Shown: piece after piece, positions 43,169 to 51,648 of the stretch
Layout of the letters: every line of letters starts with the position of its first letter
How positions within the stretch are numbered: position 1 is the stretch's first letter
Assembly: GCF_014654205.1 (NCBI RefSeq)
Contig: NZ_BNAW01000046.1
Location: 1 to 64,000 of the forward strand
From: Amycolatopsis bullii
GTDB lineage: Bacteria > Actinomycetota > Actinomycetes > Mycobacteriales > Pseudonocardiaceae
DNA: 64,000 nucleotides
Reading direction: 5' to 3'
Notes under the pieces: generated by a model
What the model saw: only the letters and a program-made list of their open reading frames with translations
What the model was told of the DNA's origin: nothing
Database searches by the model: none
Program-made: the position numbers and the translations under genes

Positions 43169-45046
43169 ATGCCCATGCCCGTCCCGAGAACAGCAGCCGT
43201 AGCAGCCACCGTCGCCCTCCTCACCGGCCTGGCCGCCGCGCCGGCCCGAGCCCAGGCCGACCCCGCCTCCCAGCGCCAACGCGACTTCGCCGCCGCCGCG
43301 AAGGAGTTCAACGTCCCGGAGAACGTCCTCCTCGGCGTCTCCTACCTGGAGTCCCGCTGGGACGCCAACGCCGGCACGCCCAGCACGTCGGCGGGCTACG
43401 GCCCGATGCACCTCACCGACCTGCGCGAAGCCGGTGTCGCGGGCACCCACCACGACGAAGGCACCGAAGACCCTCGCGGCGACGACGCCCGTCCGGCCGT
43501 CCACCCGCAGGCCGGCCCCGCCGCGCCGCCGCCCACCCTGCAGACCGTCGACGAGGCCGCCCAGCTCCTCCGAACCGACGCGAAAACGCTGCGCACCGAC
43601 CCCGCCCAGAACATCCGCGGCGGCGCGGCCCTGCTCGCGAAGTACAACACCGACGGCAACTGGTACGACGCCGTCGCGAAGTACAGCGGGTCCACCGGAG
43701 ACGCCGCGCAGACCTTCGCCGACGAAGTCTTCGACACCATCAAGACCGGCACCGCCCGGACGACCGACGACGGCCAGCAGGTCACGCTGGCCCCGACGCC
43801 GGACCTGGCCGTCCCGCAGCACGCCGACCGGACACCGGCCGGCGTCGAATGCCCGCGCCGGGTCACCTGCGAGTCCGTCCCCGCGCCGTACCAGGAGCTG
43901 CCGAAGGACGACTACGGCAACCACGACCTCGCGAACCGGCCCGAGAGCCAGAAGATCGACCACATCGTCATCCACGACACCGAGGGCTACTGGGCCAACG
44001 TCCTCGACCTCGTCCAGGACCCGACGTACGTGAGCTGGCACTACACCATCCGCTCGGCCGACGGCCTGATCGCCCAGCACGTGCCGACCAAGGACGTCGC
44101 CTGGCACGCCGGCAACTGGTACGTCAACGCGAAGTCCATCGGCATCGAGCACGAAGGCTTCGCCGCGAAGGGCACCTGGTACACCGAGGCCATGTACCGC
44201 TCGAGCGCGAAGCTCGTCGGCTACCTCTCGCGCAAGTACGGCATCCCGCTCGACCGCGCGCACATCATCGGCCACGACAACGTGCCGGGCACGACGCCGA
44301 CCACCATCCCCGGCATGCACTGGGACCCGGGCCCGTACTGGGACTGGTCGCACTACTTCGACCTGCTGGGCGCCCCGCTCGGCGGGTTCGGCCTGCCCGG
44401 CTCGTCGCTGGTCACCATCGACCCGGACTTCGCGAAGAATCAGCCCGCGTTCACCGGCTGCGACAAGTCCGGCAGCGGCACGCCCTGCGCGCTGCGGGGC
44501 TCGGAGGCGGTCGTGCTGCACTCGGAGCCGAGTGAGTCCTCGCCGCTGCTGGTCGACATCGGCCTGCACCCGAACGGGACGCCGTCGACCATGGACGTCG
44601 CCGACGTCGGCAGCCGCGTCGCGACCGGGCAGCGGTACGCCGTCGCCGAAGTCCGCGGCGACTGGACGGCGATCTGGTACCTCGGCCAGAAGGGCTGGTT
44701 CCACAACCCGCGCAACGGCCGGGTCGCGAAGCCCGCGATCGGCTGGGTCGTGACGCCGAAGCCCGGCCTCGCCACGGTGCCGGTGTACGGCCGCGCCTAC
44801 CCCGAGCCGGAGGCCTACCCGGCCGGCGTGACCGTGCAGGCCATCACGCCGCTGCCGTACACGCTTTCCGCCGGCCAGAAGTACTCCTCGGGCGGGACCG
44901 TCGGCTCCGAGTACTACTGGGCGACCACCTTCGACCCGGCGAACCACGTGGTGGTGAAGGGCAAGCTCAAGTACGTCCAGATCCAGTTCGGGCACCGGAT
45001 CGCCTTCGTCAAGGCCGACGACGTCCGGATCGTCCCGGCGTTCTGA
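43169..45046 (+). CDS. Secreted N-acetylmuramoyl-L-alanine amidase with N-terminal lysozyme-like domain
   Basis: 625 residues from the ATG at 43169; ATG 43175 is also in frame. Signal peptide PVPRTAAVAATVALLTGLAA ending APARAQA. Residues about 40-240 look like a lytic transglycosylase fold (KEFNVPENVLLGVSYLESRW, SAGYGPMHLTD), with an insert rich in Pro and Asp. From about residue 260 it is an Amidase_2/PGRP domain: IDHIVIHDTEGYW with zinc His, WHYTIRSADG, and RAHIIGHDNVPG with the second His. The last 200 residues resemble SH3-like wall-binding repeats (VADVGSRVATGQRYAVAEVR). It cuts the peptide from muramic acid and may also act on glycan strands. Confidence 0.9.
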   Translation: MPMPVPRTAAVAATVALLTGLAAAPARAQADPASQRQRDFAAAAKEFNVPENVLLGVSYLESRWDANAGTPSTSAGYGPMHLTDLREAGVAGTHHDEGTEDPRGDDARPAVHPQAGPAAPPPTLQTVDEAAQLLRTDAKTLRTDPAQNIRGGAALLAKYNTDGNWYDAVAKYSGSTGDAAQTFADEVFDTIKTGTARTTDDGQQVTLAPTPDLAVPQHADRTPAGVECPRRVTCESVPAPYQELPKDDYGNHDLANRPESQKIDHIVIHDTEGYWANVLDLVQDPTYVSWHYTIRSADGLIAQHVPTKDVAWHAGNWYVNAKSIGIEHEGFAAKGTWYTEAMYRSSAKLVGYLSRKYGIPLDRAHIIGHDNVPGTTPTTIPGMHWDPGPYWDWSHYFDLLGAPLGGFGLPGSSLVTIDPDFAKNQPAFTGCDKSGSGTPCALRGSEAVVLHSEPSESSPLLVDIGLHPNGTPSTMDVADVGSRVATGQRYAVAEVRGDWTAIWYLGQKGWFHNPRNGRVAKPAIGWVVTPKPGLATVPVYGRAYPEPEAYPAGVTVQAITPLPYTLSAGQKYSSGGTVGSEYYWATTFDPANHVVVKGKLKYVQIQFGHRIAFVKADDVRIVPAF

Positions 45047-45060
45047 CCCGGCGCGGTGGA

Positions 45061-45087
45061 GGTCGCGCTCACGCGTCGAGCGCGACC
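45061..45087. terminator. Hairpin at the convergent amidase/glycosyltransferase ends
   Basis: Arms GGTCGCGCT/AGCGCGACC with a nine-base loop, overlapping the glycosyltransferase stop at 45069. Confidence 0.65.
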
Positions 45088-46445
45088 TTCACCCCCGCCG
45101 CCTGCTCGGTGTTGCGGCGCGTCTTCGCCCAGCCGTTGCGCCCGCGGACGAGCCGGAACAGCGCGCGCCACGACGTCACGTAGAACGTGTAGATGTACGC
45201 GGCGTACGCGAACCCCATCCCGATGCCGCGCAGGACGTTCCTGCTGCGCAGGCACTTCAGCTGGTAGATCGGGCCCCAGACGAGGAACGGCAGCAGCCCG
45301 AACGAGCCGTAGATGGCGAACAGGATCCAGGCGCCGCCGGTGAACCACGTCCACATCTGCGCCGGGTCGCCCGCCGTGCCGATGACCAGCAGCACGAACG
45401 GGATCGGGTACAGCAGCGAGCCCAGCAGCTGCAGCCACGGCTGGGCCAGGTAGTACATCATCTCCGCCGCGCCGAGCGTGCTGACGTGCGGGGAATCCCA
45501 GATCCGCCGCAGGTACCGGGCGCACTGCATGGTGCCCTGGCCCCAGCGCGTGCGCTGCACGAGGAACCGCCGCAGGCTGTACAGGCCTTCCTGCGAGACG
45601 TGGGAATCCGGGGTGAACCCGGTGCGCCAGCCCGCGGTCAGCAGGTGGACGCCGAGTTCGAAGTCCTCCAGCAGCGAGCCGCGCCACGGCTCCCTGGCGT
45701 CGCCCGCGATCGAGTCGAGCGCGGTGAGCCGGGTGAACTGGCCGTTGCCGCCCATGGAGATCGTGCCGGTGAACCCGCGGGACGTCTGGATCGCCGCGAT
45801 CGCCGTGCGGAACTCCAGGTCCTGCAGCTGGGCCAGCTTGAGGCCGAACCAGCGGCCGACCGGGTTGCGGCTCGGCGGCGGCGTGTCGGTGTTGCCCATC
45901 CACACGTCGAGCTGGACCGCGCCGACCTCCGGATCGCCGAAGAGGTGGTCCGCGGCGCAGACCTCCAGGCAGTTCGGCGCCGGGCGGCCGTCGGCGTCGA
46001 CGACCACCACGACGACGTCGTCGCGGCTCGCGTCCGGGCCCATCCAGTCGTTCAGGGCGCGGTAGGCCGCGTTCAGCGCGTCGCCCTTGCCGGTCCGGGC
46101 TTCGGGCCGCACGCGCGGCACGAGGTGCAGGTACGGGTCGTAGCCGCCGTGGCGCCGCCACAGCATCCGGACGACGCGGGCGGTGCGGTCCTCCGAATCG
46201 TCGTCGACGACCCAGACGTGCGCCCTGCGGAACGTGGTGCGCAGGTAGCGGATCGTCTCGCGGATGACCGTCTGCTCGTCGCGGCACGGCACGAAGAAGT
46301 GCCACGTGAAGTCCGCCGGGTCGCCCACCGGGCCGGGCTTGCGGCGCAGGTACGGCACCACGATCACCACGACGTAGACGAGGAACGCCACGCTCATGGT
46401 CAGCGCGAACGCCTGGGTGATCGCCAGCAGGACCTTGACGCTCAT
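45069..46445 (-). CDS. Membrane glycosyltransferase, family 2, coupled to exosortase
   Basis: 458 residues from the ATG at 46445, which overlaps the exosortase stop by four bases (ATGA). N-terminal helix ITQAFALTMSVAFLVYVVVI, then a GT-A domain: FFVPCRDEQTVIRETI, WVVDDDSEDRT (nucleotide-sugar Asp), VDADGRPAPN (DxD-like), LLEDFELG (catalytic ED) and QRTRWGQG (QxxRW). Four to five closing helices form a processive-synthase-like channel. The QxxRW type often makes or exports polysaccharide or glycosylates surface proteins. Translational coupling to the exosortase suggests it works on the sorted proteins (inference). Confidence 0.9.
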   Translation of the reverse strand: MSVKVLLAITQAFALTMSVAFLVYVVVIVVPYLRRKPGPVGDPADFTWHFFVPCRDEQTVIRETIRYLRTTFRRAHVWVVDDDSEDRTARVVRMLWRRHGGYDPYLHLVPRVRPEARTGKGDALNAAYRALNDWMGPDASRDDVVVVVVDADGRPAPNCLEVCAADHLFGDPEVGAVQLDVWMGNTDTPPPSRNPVGRWFGLKLAQLQDLEFRTAIAAIQTSRGFTGTISMGGNGQFTRLTALDSIAGDAREPWRGSLLEDFELGVHLLTAGWRTGFTPDSHVSQEGLYSLRRFLVQRTRWGQGTMQCARYLRRIWDSPHVSTLGAAEMMYYLAQPWLQLLGSLLYPIPFVLLVIGTAGDPAQMWTWFTGGAWILFAIYGSFGLLPFLVWGPIYQLKCLRSRNVLRGIGMGFAYAAYIYTFYVTSWRALFRLVRGRNGWAKTRRNTEQAAGVKVALDA

Positions 46446-46981
46446 GCCTTCTTCTTCCGGGTGGCCAGCCAGACGAACAGGACGATCGAGACGGCGCCGC
46501 CGAACACGCTCACCATCGAGCCGAGCAGTGTGTGGCCCCAGTAGTAGCCCTCGTCGGTGCCGAACCCGTGCACGAGCCCGACGATGGTCAGAATGCGCAG
46601 CTGGTTCACCAGCACGACGACGACCGCGGAAATGCCGAGCGAAAAGAAGAGCCGCCGCGCATTCGACGGCCGGAAGTAGAGCATGGCCATCGTGACAACG
46701 AGCAGCGGAAGCAAAAGGAACGCCGAAGAACATTCCGGCGTCATTCTCAACCCGAACGGAGTAGTACTGGTCAACCCAAAGTAAACGGACTCCCGATCGG
46801 GTGCCACATAAACACCCGATGTAGTGAACAAGTTGAGGATCGCGCCGGCGAGCCGCACCTCCAGCTCGCGGTAGAACCGCTCGGCCAGCACCACCACGAC
46901 CCCCGCCGCGGCCAGCGCACCCAGCGCGGCGACCAGCGGAAACCGTGTCATTCCTGAGTTCGGAGCGCTCGCTACCGCCAC
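46442..46981 (-). CDS. Exosortase-family transpeptidase-like membrane protein
   Basis: 179 residues from a GTG at 46981 with AGAGGA upstream; ATG 46951 is also in frame. Five to six hydrophobic helices. The exosortase/archaeosortase catalytic trio is visible in normal order: Cys84 in RMTPECSSAFLL, Arg129 in VNQLRILTIVG, and His150 in YYWGHTLLGS. Exosortases cut C-terminal tripartite signals of surface proteins and transfer them to a carrier or glycolipid. The setting (glycosyltransferase coupled downstream, two proteins with C-terminal anchors divergent) resembles the actinobacterial exosortase-P type, as I recall that family. Confidence 0.87.
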   Translation of the reverse strand: MAVASAPNSGMTRFPLVAALGALAAAGVVVVLAERFYRELEVRLAGAILNLFTTSGVYVAPDRESVYFGLTSTTPFGLRMTPECSSAFLLLPLLVVTMAMLYFRPSNARRLFFSLGISAVVVVLVNQLRILTIVGLVHGFGTDEGYYWGHTLLGSMVSVFGGAVSIVLFVWLATRKKKA

Positions 46982-47313
46982 GACGTTCCTCTCGGTGTCG
47001 GAATTCCCGATCAAGTTGCGGGCACGGGCGAGCGTAGGACATGTGTGCACCCCGTTTCCACTCGGAGGGGTGGAAAAGCCGCCCCAATCGGTTGGTCTTC
47101 AGTCGAACTTGTTACGCCATTCGAGTGACATCGAGAGCGACCAGCGGAAACGGCATCCAGCCTTACCCGATCCGGTGATTCGGGAAATTTTGTGTGCTAT
47201 TCGGGCCGGTCTTCGCGATAGTCGATCCGCGTGCCGAGTTCGAGGCAAGCCGGTTCGATCCGCGCCGCCGTCACGCACCCCCGATAAATCCAGCGAATTC
47301 GGAGGACCACTTG
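46982..47313. promoter_or_regulatory. Divergent control region of the exosortase cassette
   Basis: 332 bases, less G/C-rich than the rest, between the exosortase and the sorted protein. It holds A/T patches (GAAATTTTGTGTGCTATTCG near 47187) and a hairpin-prone CCACTCGGAGGGGTGG at about 47059-47074. No gene supported. It probably contains both promoters. Confidence 0.45.
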
Positions 47314-48081
47314 ATGAAGAGCTCCCTCGTGCGCCGCGGCGGACTGCTCGCCGCGGTCGTGGCGAGCGTCGTGCTCGCCGGCGCGGCCCCCGCTTCGGCG
47401 GCCCCCGGCGACGGGTCCGCGTACGGCGTCAAGGTCGACGTCAAGCTGCTCGGCCAGAACGCGGTGAAGGCGGGCCCGTTCGCGGCCGCGACCACCGCGG
47501 GCCCGACGAGCAGCAGCCTGGCGAAGGCCGACGTCCCCGGCATCCTCACCGCCGGCGTGATCAACGCCGAAGCGAAGCGTGACGAGAATTCCGGTGCGGT
47601 GACGGCGAAGGCGAGCACCGCCGACGTCACGCTGCCGCTGCTGAAGGCGGCTCTCGGCGACGTCGGCATCAAGCTCGTCGAGGCCGTCTGCACCGCGACG
47701 CAGAAGGGCGTCGAAGGCAGCACGAAACTGGTCGGCGCGAACCTCGGCAGCGTCGGCGCGGTCGACGCCGCCCCGGCCGCGAACACGCAGATCAAGGTCG
47801 GCCTCGGCGCGCTCAACGTCGCGACGATCATCCTGAACGAGCAGGTCAAGAACCCCGACGGCAGCCTCACGGTGAACGCCGTCCACGTGAAGCTGCTCGG
47901 CGGAGGGCTCAAGGCGCTCGGTGACGGTGACGTGATCGTGTCGTCGGCGACCTGCGGCCCGGCCGCGCCGCCGATGCCGCTGGCGTCCGGCGCCGGGCTC
48001 TGGATCGGGCTCGGCCTGCTCGGCGCCGTCGCGGTGCCGGTCGGCACCCGCATCCTCCGCCGCCGTTCCGCGCAGGCCTGA
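47314..48081 (+). CDS. Secreted protein with C-terminal sorting signal (choice-of-anchor P-like)
   Basis: 255 residues from the ATG at 47314 with GGAGG upstream. Sec signal SLVRRGGLLAAVVASVVLAG ending APASAAPG. The mature part is a beta-rich domain (SAYGVKVDVKLLGQNAVKAG, AEAKRDENSGAVTAKASTAD), with two Cys that could pair. The C-terminus is tripartite: PMPLASGAG, a hydrophobic helix (LWIGLGLLGAVAVPVG), and TRILRRRSAQA. That layout fits substrates of exosortase-like enzymes, and the exosortase is divergent next door. Probably attached to the cell surface after processing. Confidence 0.85.
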   Translation: MKSSLVRRGGLLAAVVASVVLAGAAPASAAPGDGSAYGVKVDVKLLGQNAVKAGPFAAATTAGPTSSSLAKADVPGILTAGVINAEAKRDENSGAVTAKASTADVTLPLLKAALGDVGIKLVEAVCTATQKGVEGSTKLVGANLGSVGAVDAAPAANTQIKVGLGALNVATIILNEQVKNPDGSLTVNAVHVKLLGGGLKALGDGDVIVSSATCGPAAPPMPLASGAGLWIGLGLLGAVAVPVGTRILRRRSAQA

Positions 48082-48093
48082 GCGAGGTCGGAC

Positions 48094-48273
48094 ATGTACA
48101 AGATGCCGGGCGCCGGAGTCGGCGTGGCCGGGGGCGGGGTGGGCACCCTCGCCGCCACCGGAGCCGACATCGGGTGGTGGCTGGCCGTCGGCGTGCTGCT
48201 GGTCCTGCTCGGGACCGTCGCGCTGATCGCCGTCCACCGCCGCAACCGCCGTCTCTCCCGGGCGCGGGAGTGA
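48094..48273 (+). CDS. 59-residue protein consisting mainly of a sorting signal (LAATG, helix, Arg tail)
   Basis: ATG at 48094, twelve bases after the previous stop; GCGAGGTCGG precedes it. The sequence begins MYKMPGAGVGVAGGGVG, then TLAATGADIG, a hydrophobic helix (WWLAVGVLLVLLGTVALIAV) and HRRNRRLSRARE. LAATG-helix-Arg is the layout of a C-terminal cell-wall sorting signal, but the protein has no signal peptide and almost no mature domain. It is probably cotranscribed with the preceding sorted protein. Could be a partner, decoy or regulator of the exosortase, or a remnant of a larger protein. Strong hairpin terminator at 48278. Confidence 0.68.
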   Translation: MYKMPGAGVGVAGGGVGTLAATGADIGWWLAVGVLLVLLGTVALIAVHRRNRRLSRARE

Positions 48274-48277
48274 GAAA

Positions 48278-48316
48278 GGGGCCGCCGGCGTGTGCCCCTC
48301 GCACGCCGGCGGCCCC
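48278..48316 (+). terminator. Terminator after the sorted-protein operon
   Basis: Perfect 15-base-pair stem GGGGCCGCCGGCGTG with a nine-base loop, starting five bases after the TGA at 48271-48273. Confidence 0.88.
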
Positions 48317-48382
48317 GCCGGGCGGCACCCATAGCCGGAAATTTGCTGGACACTCGATGATGTGGAGAAGGGGCGGCACGGG

Positions 48383-49528
48383 GTGGACGTGATGTTGCTG
48401 GCCGGAACGCGGCCGGAAGCCGTCAAGCTCGCGCCGCTGGCGCTGGCGCTGGCGGAGCACCCGGTGCTGCGCCCGGTGGTGGTGCACAGCGGCCAGCACC
48501 CGGGCATGGTCGAGCAGGCTCTGGAGCCCTTCGGCCTGGCCGTCGACGCCTGGCTCGACGTGCCACCGCGGGTGACCGGCGGCCAGGCCGAGCTGGTGGC
48601 GGGCCTGCTGCCGGCCCTCGACGACGCCCTGCGCCGCCACGCCCCGGCGGCCCTGGTCGTCCAGGGCGACACGACGACGACGCTCGCCGGCGCGCTGGCG
48701 GCGTTCTGGCTGGGCATCCCGGTGGTGCACCTGGAGGCCGGGCTGCGCACCCACGACCTCGCGGCACCGTTCCCGGAGGAGGGCGCGCGGCAGATGGTGT
48801 CCCGCATCGCGGCCTTGCACCTGGCCCCGACCCTCGGCGCGGCGGCGGCGTTGCGCTCCGAAGGCGTTGCGCGGCAACAGATCGCGGTCACGGGCAACAC
48901 GGTGGTCGACGCGGTGCTGGAGATCGCGGCCCGCGACCTCCCGGCTCGCGACACGGCACTGGCGCTGCTGGAGATGGAGCTCGCGGAGGCCGGCGAGCGG
49001 CTGGTGCTGGTCACGTCCCACCGCCGCGAGTCCTGGGGCGAGCCGCTGGAGCGCACGCTGGCGGCGGTGCAGCTGATCGTGGCCGAGCACCCGGACGTCC
49101 AGGTGCTGTTCCCGGCCCACCCCAACCCGCAGGTCCGCGCCCAGGTGGAGACGGCACTGGCCGGCCTCCCCCGGGTGACGGTGACGGACCCGCTGGAGTA
49201 CCCGGACCTGGTCCGCGCGTTGCGCCTGGCATCCCTGGTGCTGACGGATTCGGGCGGCATCCAGGAGGAGGCCCCGACATTCGGCACCCCGGTGGTGGTC
49301 CTGCGAGACGTGACCGAGCGCGCGGAGGTGGTGGAGGCGGGCTGCGCCTGGCTGGCGGGCACCGACACGGCGCGAATAGTGGACCTGGCAGCGCGGCTGC
49401 TGAGCGGCGAATTGCGCCCGGCCCAGGTGGGCAACCCGTACGGCGAAGGGAACGCGGCGGCCCGGGCAATCGCGGCGATCGAGGAACTACTGGCCGTACG
49501 AACCGCAACCCCGGCGACGGCTTCGTAA
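48383..49528 (+). CDS. wecB: UDP-N-acetylglucosamine 2-epimerase (non-hydrolysing)
   Basis: Interconverts UDP-GlcNAc and UDP-ManNAc for cell-wall or surface glycans. 381 residues from a GTG at 48383. GT-B fold with LLAGTRPEAVKLAPL, VQGDTTTTLAGAL, HLEAGLRTHD, LVTSHRRESWG, FPAHPNPQVR and the signature LTDSGGIQEEAPTFGTPVVV. All conserved acids are present, so it should be active. Location next to the exosortase and glycosyltransferase suggests a role in decorating surface proteins or making linkage-unit sugars (inference). Own transcription unit after a strong terminator. Confidence 0.94.
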   Translation: MDVMLLAGTRPEAVKLAPLALALAEHPVLRPVVVHSGQHPGMVEQALEPFGLAVDAWLDVPPRVTGGQAELVAGLLPALDDALRRHAPAALVVQGDTTTTLAGALAAFWLGIPVVHLEAGLRTHDLAAPFPEEGARQMVSRIAALHLAPTLGAAAALRSEGVARQQIAVTGNTVVDAVLEIAARDLPARDTALALLEMELAEAGERLVLVTSHRRESWGEPLERTLAAVQLIVAEHPDVQVLFPAHPNPQVRAQVETALAGLPRVTVTDPLEYPDLVRALRLASLVLTDSGGIQEEAPTFGTPVVVLRDVTERAEVVEAGCAWLAGTDTARIVDLAARLLSGELRPAQVGNPYGEGNAAARAIAAIEELLAVRTATPATAS

Positions 49529-49555
49529 TTCGGTCGCGGGCGGGTGCCGAGGTCC

Positions 49556-50059
49556 ATGACACTGGCGCGGGTGGACGTCGAACTCGCCGCCGTGGCCGAG
49601 GCGGACAAACCGGTGCTGGCGAACGTGCTCCAGCTCTACCAGTACGACTTCTCCGAGATCCGCGAACTCGACCTCACCCCGCACGGCACGTTCACCTACC
49701 GCTACCTGGATCCGTACTTCACCGAGCCCGGCCGCGAGGCGTACTTCATCACGGTCGACCGCACGCTCGGCGGCTTCGCTCTGCTGCGCGGCGATGTCGA
49801 CGACGACGGGTCGTGGAACGTCGCCGAGTTCTTCGTCGTTCGCCGGCACCGCCGCCGTGGAGTGGGCCGCCGCGCGGCGAGACTGCTGTTCGCCCGCCAC
49901 CCCGGCGAGTGGACGCTGTCGTTCGACCGCAACAACGCGCCCGCGGAGTCGCTGTGGCGATCGGTCGTCGCCGAGGCGGCGACGGGCGCGATCACCGAGA
50001 CCGAGCGCCCGCCGCCGATCGCGGGGACCCGGCTCCGGTTCACCGTTTCGGCTTCCTGA
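49556..50059 (+). CDS. GNAT-family N-acetyltransferase
   Basis: 167 residues from the ATG at 49556 with GAGG upstream; a GTG at 49544 is also in frame. Acetyl-CoA binding motif A is FFVVRRHRRRGVGRRAARLL, preceded by the beta-4 strand GGFALLRGD. The C-terminus is SFDRNNAPAESLWRSVV. The substrate is unknown. It follows wecB by 27 bases and may be cotranscribed. The 3' end faces tsaD across a hairpin of the GGGTTAGAAC family. Confidence 0.88.
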   Translation: MTLARVDVELAAVAEADKPVLANVLQLYQYDFSEIRELDLTPHGTFTYRYLDPYFTEPGREAYFITVDRTLGGFALLRGDVDDDGSWNVAEFFVVRRHRRRGVGRRAARLLFARHPGEWTLSFDRNNAPAESLWRSVVAEAATGAITETERPPPIAGTRLRFTVSAS

Positions 50060-50072
50060 GTCCCAGACCCCT

Positions 50073-50114
50073 CGTGAGTGGCAAAGAGGGTTAGAACCCG
50101 CCTTACCACTCACG
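50073..50114. terminator. GTGAGTG...GGGTTAGAAC...CACTCAC hairpin (dispersed family)
   Basis: Arms CGTGAGTGG/CCACTCACG with inner GGG/CCC around TTAGAA, between convergent genes. A near relative with a 16-base-pair stem lies at 55137-55178. Confidence 0.75.
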
Positions 50115-50122
50115 ACCGGCGG

Positions 50123-51169
50123 CTAAAGCGACACCACATTCACCGGCAGAGCCGGGTTCGCGCTGAAGTCCAGCGGGGTCGTCGGGAGCTTCGCCGCCAC
50201 GACGTGCGCACCCAAAGCAGCAATCATCGCGCCATTGTCCGTACACAGCCGAGGCCGAGGAACCCGCAACTCGATCCCCGCAGCCGCACAACGCTCCGCC
50301 GCCAGCTCCTTCAACCGCGAATTCGCCGCCACCCCACCGGAAATCACCATGGTGTCGATCCCCTGCTCCTTCGCAGCACGGACCGCCTTGGCCGTCAGCA
50401 CATCGGCCACAGCCTCCTGGAACGAAGCCGCGACGTCGTCCACGGGAATCTCTTCCCCCCGCCGCGCGGCCCCCTCGACCCAGCGCGCCACCGCAGTCTT
50501 CAAACCGGAGAACGAAAAGTCGAACGCAGCATCGCGCGGACCAGCCATCCCCCGCGGAAACGCGATCGCCGTCGGATTCCCGTTCTTGGCCGCCTTGTCG
50601 ATCGGCGGCCCACCCGGGTACGGCAACCCGAGCACCCGCGCCACCTTGTCGTAAGCCTCACCGGCCGCGTCATCCACAGTGGACCCCAGCTCGGTGAACG
50701 ACGAAGCGATGTCGTCCACCCGCAGCAACTGCGTGTGCCCACCGGAAACCAGCAGCGCCAGGCACGGCGTCGGCAACGGCCCGTGCTGCAGCGTGTCCAC
50801 CGCGATGTGCCCGGCCAGGTGGTTGACCCCGTACAGCGGCACGTCCAGCGCCGTCGCGTACGCCTTCGCCGCCGAGACGCCCACCAGCAGCGCACCGGCC
50901 AGCCCCGGGCCGGCCGTCACGGCGATCGCGTCCACATCGGACATCGACAGTCCGGCAGCAGAAAAAGCCCGCGACGTCGTCGGGACCATCGCCTCCAGGT
51001 GGGCGCGGCTGGCGACCTCGGGCACCACGCCGCCGAAGCGGGCGTGCTGCTCCACGCTCGAAGCCACCTCGTCCGCCAGCAGCTCGACCGTGCCGTCGTC
51101 GTGCAGCCGGACCAGGCCGACGCCGGTCTCGTCGCACGAGCTCTCGATACCCATGATGATGCGTGCCAT
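50123..51169 (-). CDS. tsaD: tRNA N6-adenosine threonylcarbamoyltransferase TsaD
   Basis: Transfers threonylcarbamoyl from TC-AMP to A37 of ANN-decoding tRNAs, in a complex with TsaB and TsaE. 348 residues from the ATG at 51169, overlapping the rimI stop by one base. Kae1/Qri7 motifs: IIMGIESSCDETGVG, metal site NHLAGHI, LLVSGGHTQLL, DDAAGEAYDKVAR and VISGGVAANSRL. Complete. Last gene of a tightly overlapping tsaB-rimI-tsaD run. Confidence 0.97.
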   Translation of the reverse strand: MARIIMGIESSCDETGVGLVRLHDDGTVELLADEVASSVEQHARFGGVVPEVASRAHLEAMVPTTSRAFSAAGLSMSDVDAIAVTAGPGLAGALLVGVSAAKAYATALDVPLYGVNHLAGHIAVDTLQHGPLPTPCLALLVSGGHTQLLRVDDIASSFTELGSTVDDAAGEAYDKVARVLGLPYPGGPPIDKAAKNGNPTAIAFPRGMAGPRDAAFDFSFSGLKTAVARWVEGAARRGEEIPVDDVAASFQEAVADVLTAKAVRAAKEQGIDTMVISGGVAANSRLKELAAERCAAAGIELRVPRPRLCTDNGAMIAALGAHVVAAKLPTTPLDFSANPALPVNVVSL

Positions 51170-51648
51170 CAGCCCGCCACCCCGTCTCGCGTCCGCGCCG
51201 GGCGGACCATCGTGTACGCGTCGGCGCCGGAAGGCTGGTAGTAGCGCTTCCGGATGCCGAGCCGTTCGAAGCCGTGGCGCTCGTACAGGGCGAGCGCGGT
51301 CGTGTTGTCCGTGCGGACCTCGAGGAACACCGGCGCCTCGAACTCGTCGGCCCGCGCCAGCAGCGCCTGCAGCAGCGCCTTGCCGATGCCCCGGCCCTGG
51401 TGTTCGGGCGCGACGCCGATCGTGTGCACGGTCGCCTCGTACTCGCCGCGGCGGCGCCCGACGACGGCCAGCCCGGCGTAGCCGAGCAGCTCGTTGCCCT
51501 CGTCCGGGCGCGCGGCGAGGTAGAAGTTGCCCGCGTCCAGCTCCGAGTGGAAGGCACGGGCGCTCCACGGGTCGTCGCCGGGGAACAGGATCTTCTCGAT
51601 CTCCACGCACCGGGCGATGTCCATGCGGCGCAGCGGCTCGAGTCTCAC
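51169..51648 (-). CDS. rimI: Ribosomal-protein-alanine acetyltransferase RimI
   Basis: 159 residues from a GTG at 51648, overlapping tsaB by four bases. GNAT fold: RRMDIARCVEIEKILFPGDD, acetyl-CoA motif VHTIGVAPEHQGRGIGKALL, and LEVRTDNTTALALYERHGF with the conserved Asn and Tyr. Acetylates the N-terminus of ribosomal protein S18 and other proteins. Standard neighbour of tsaB and tsaD (compare Rv3420c). Confidence 0.95.
   Translation of the reverse strand: MRLEPLRRMDIARCVEIEKILFPGDDPWSARAFHSELDAGNFYLAARPDEGNELLGYAGLAVVGRRRGEYEATVHTIGVAPEHQGRGIGKALLQALLARADEFEAPVFLEVRTDNTTALALYERHGFERLGIRKRYYQPSGADAYTMVRPARTRDGVAG

Noticed and set aside
45069..47087. 672-codon frame joining the glycosyltransferase to its upstream region
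   Set aside because: The part above 46445 is antisense or out of frame to the exosortase gene, which has its own catalytic motifs; the ATG at 46445 is the natural start.
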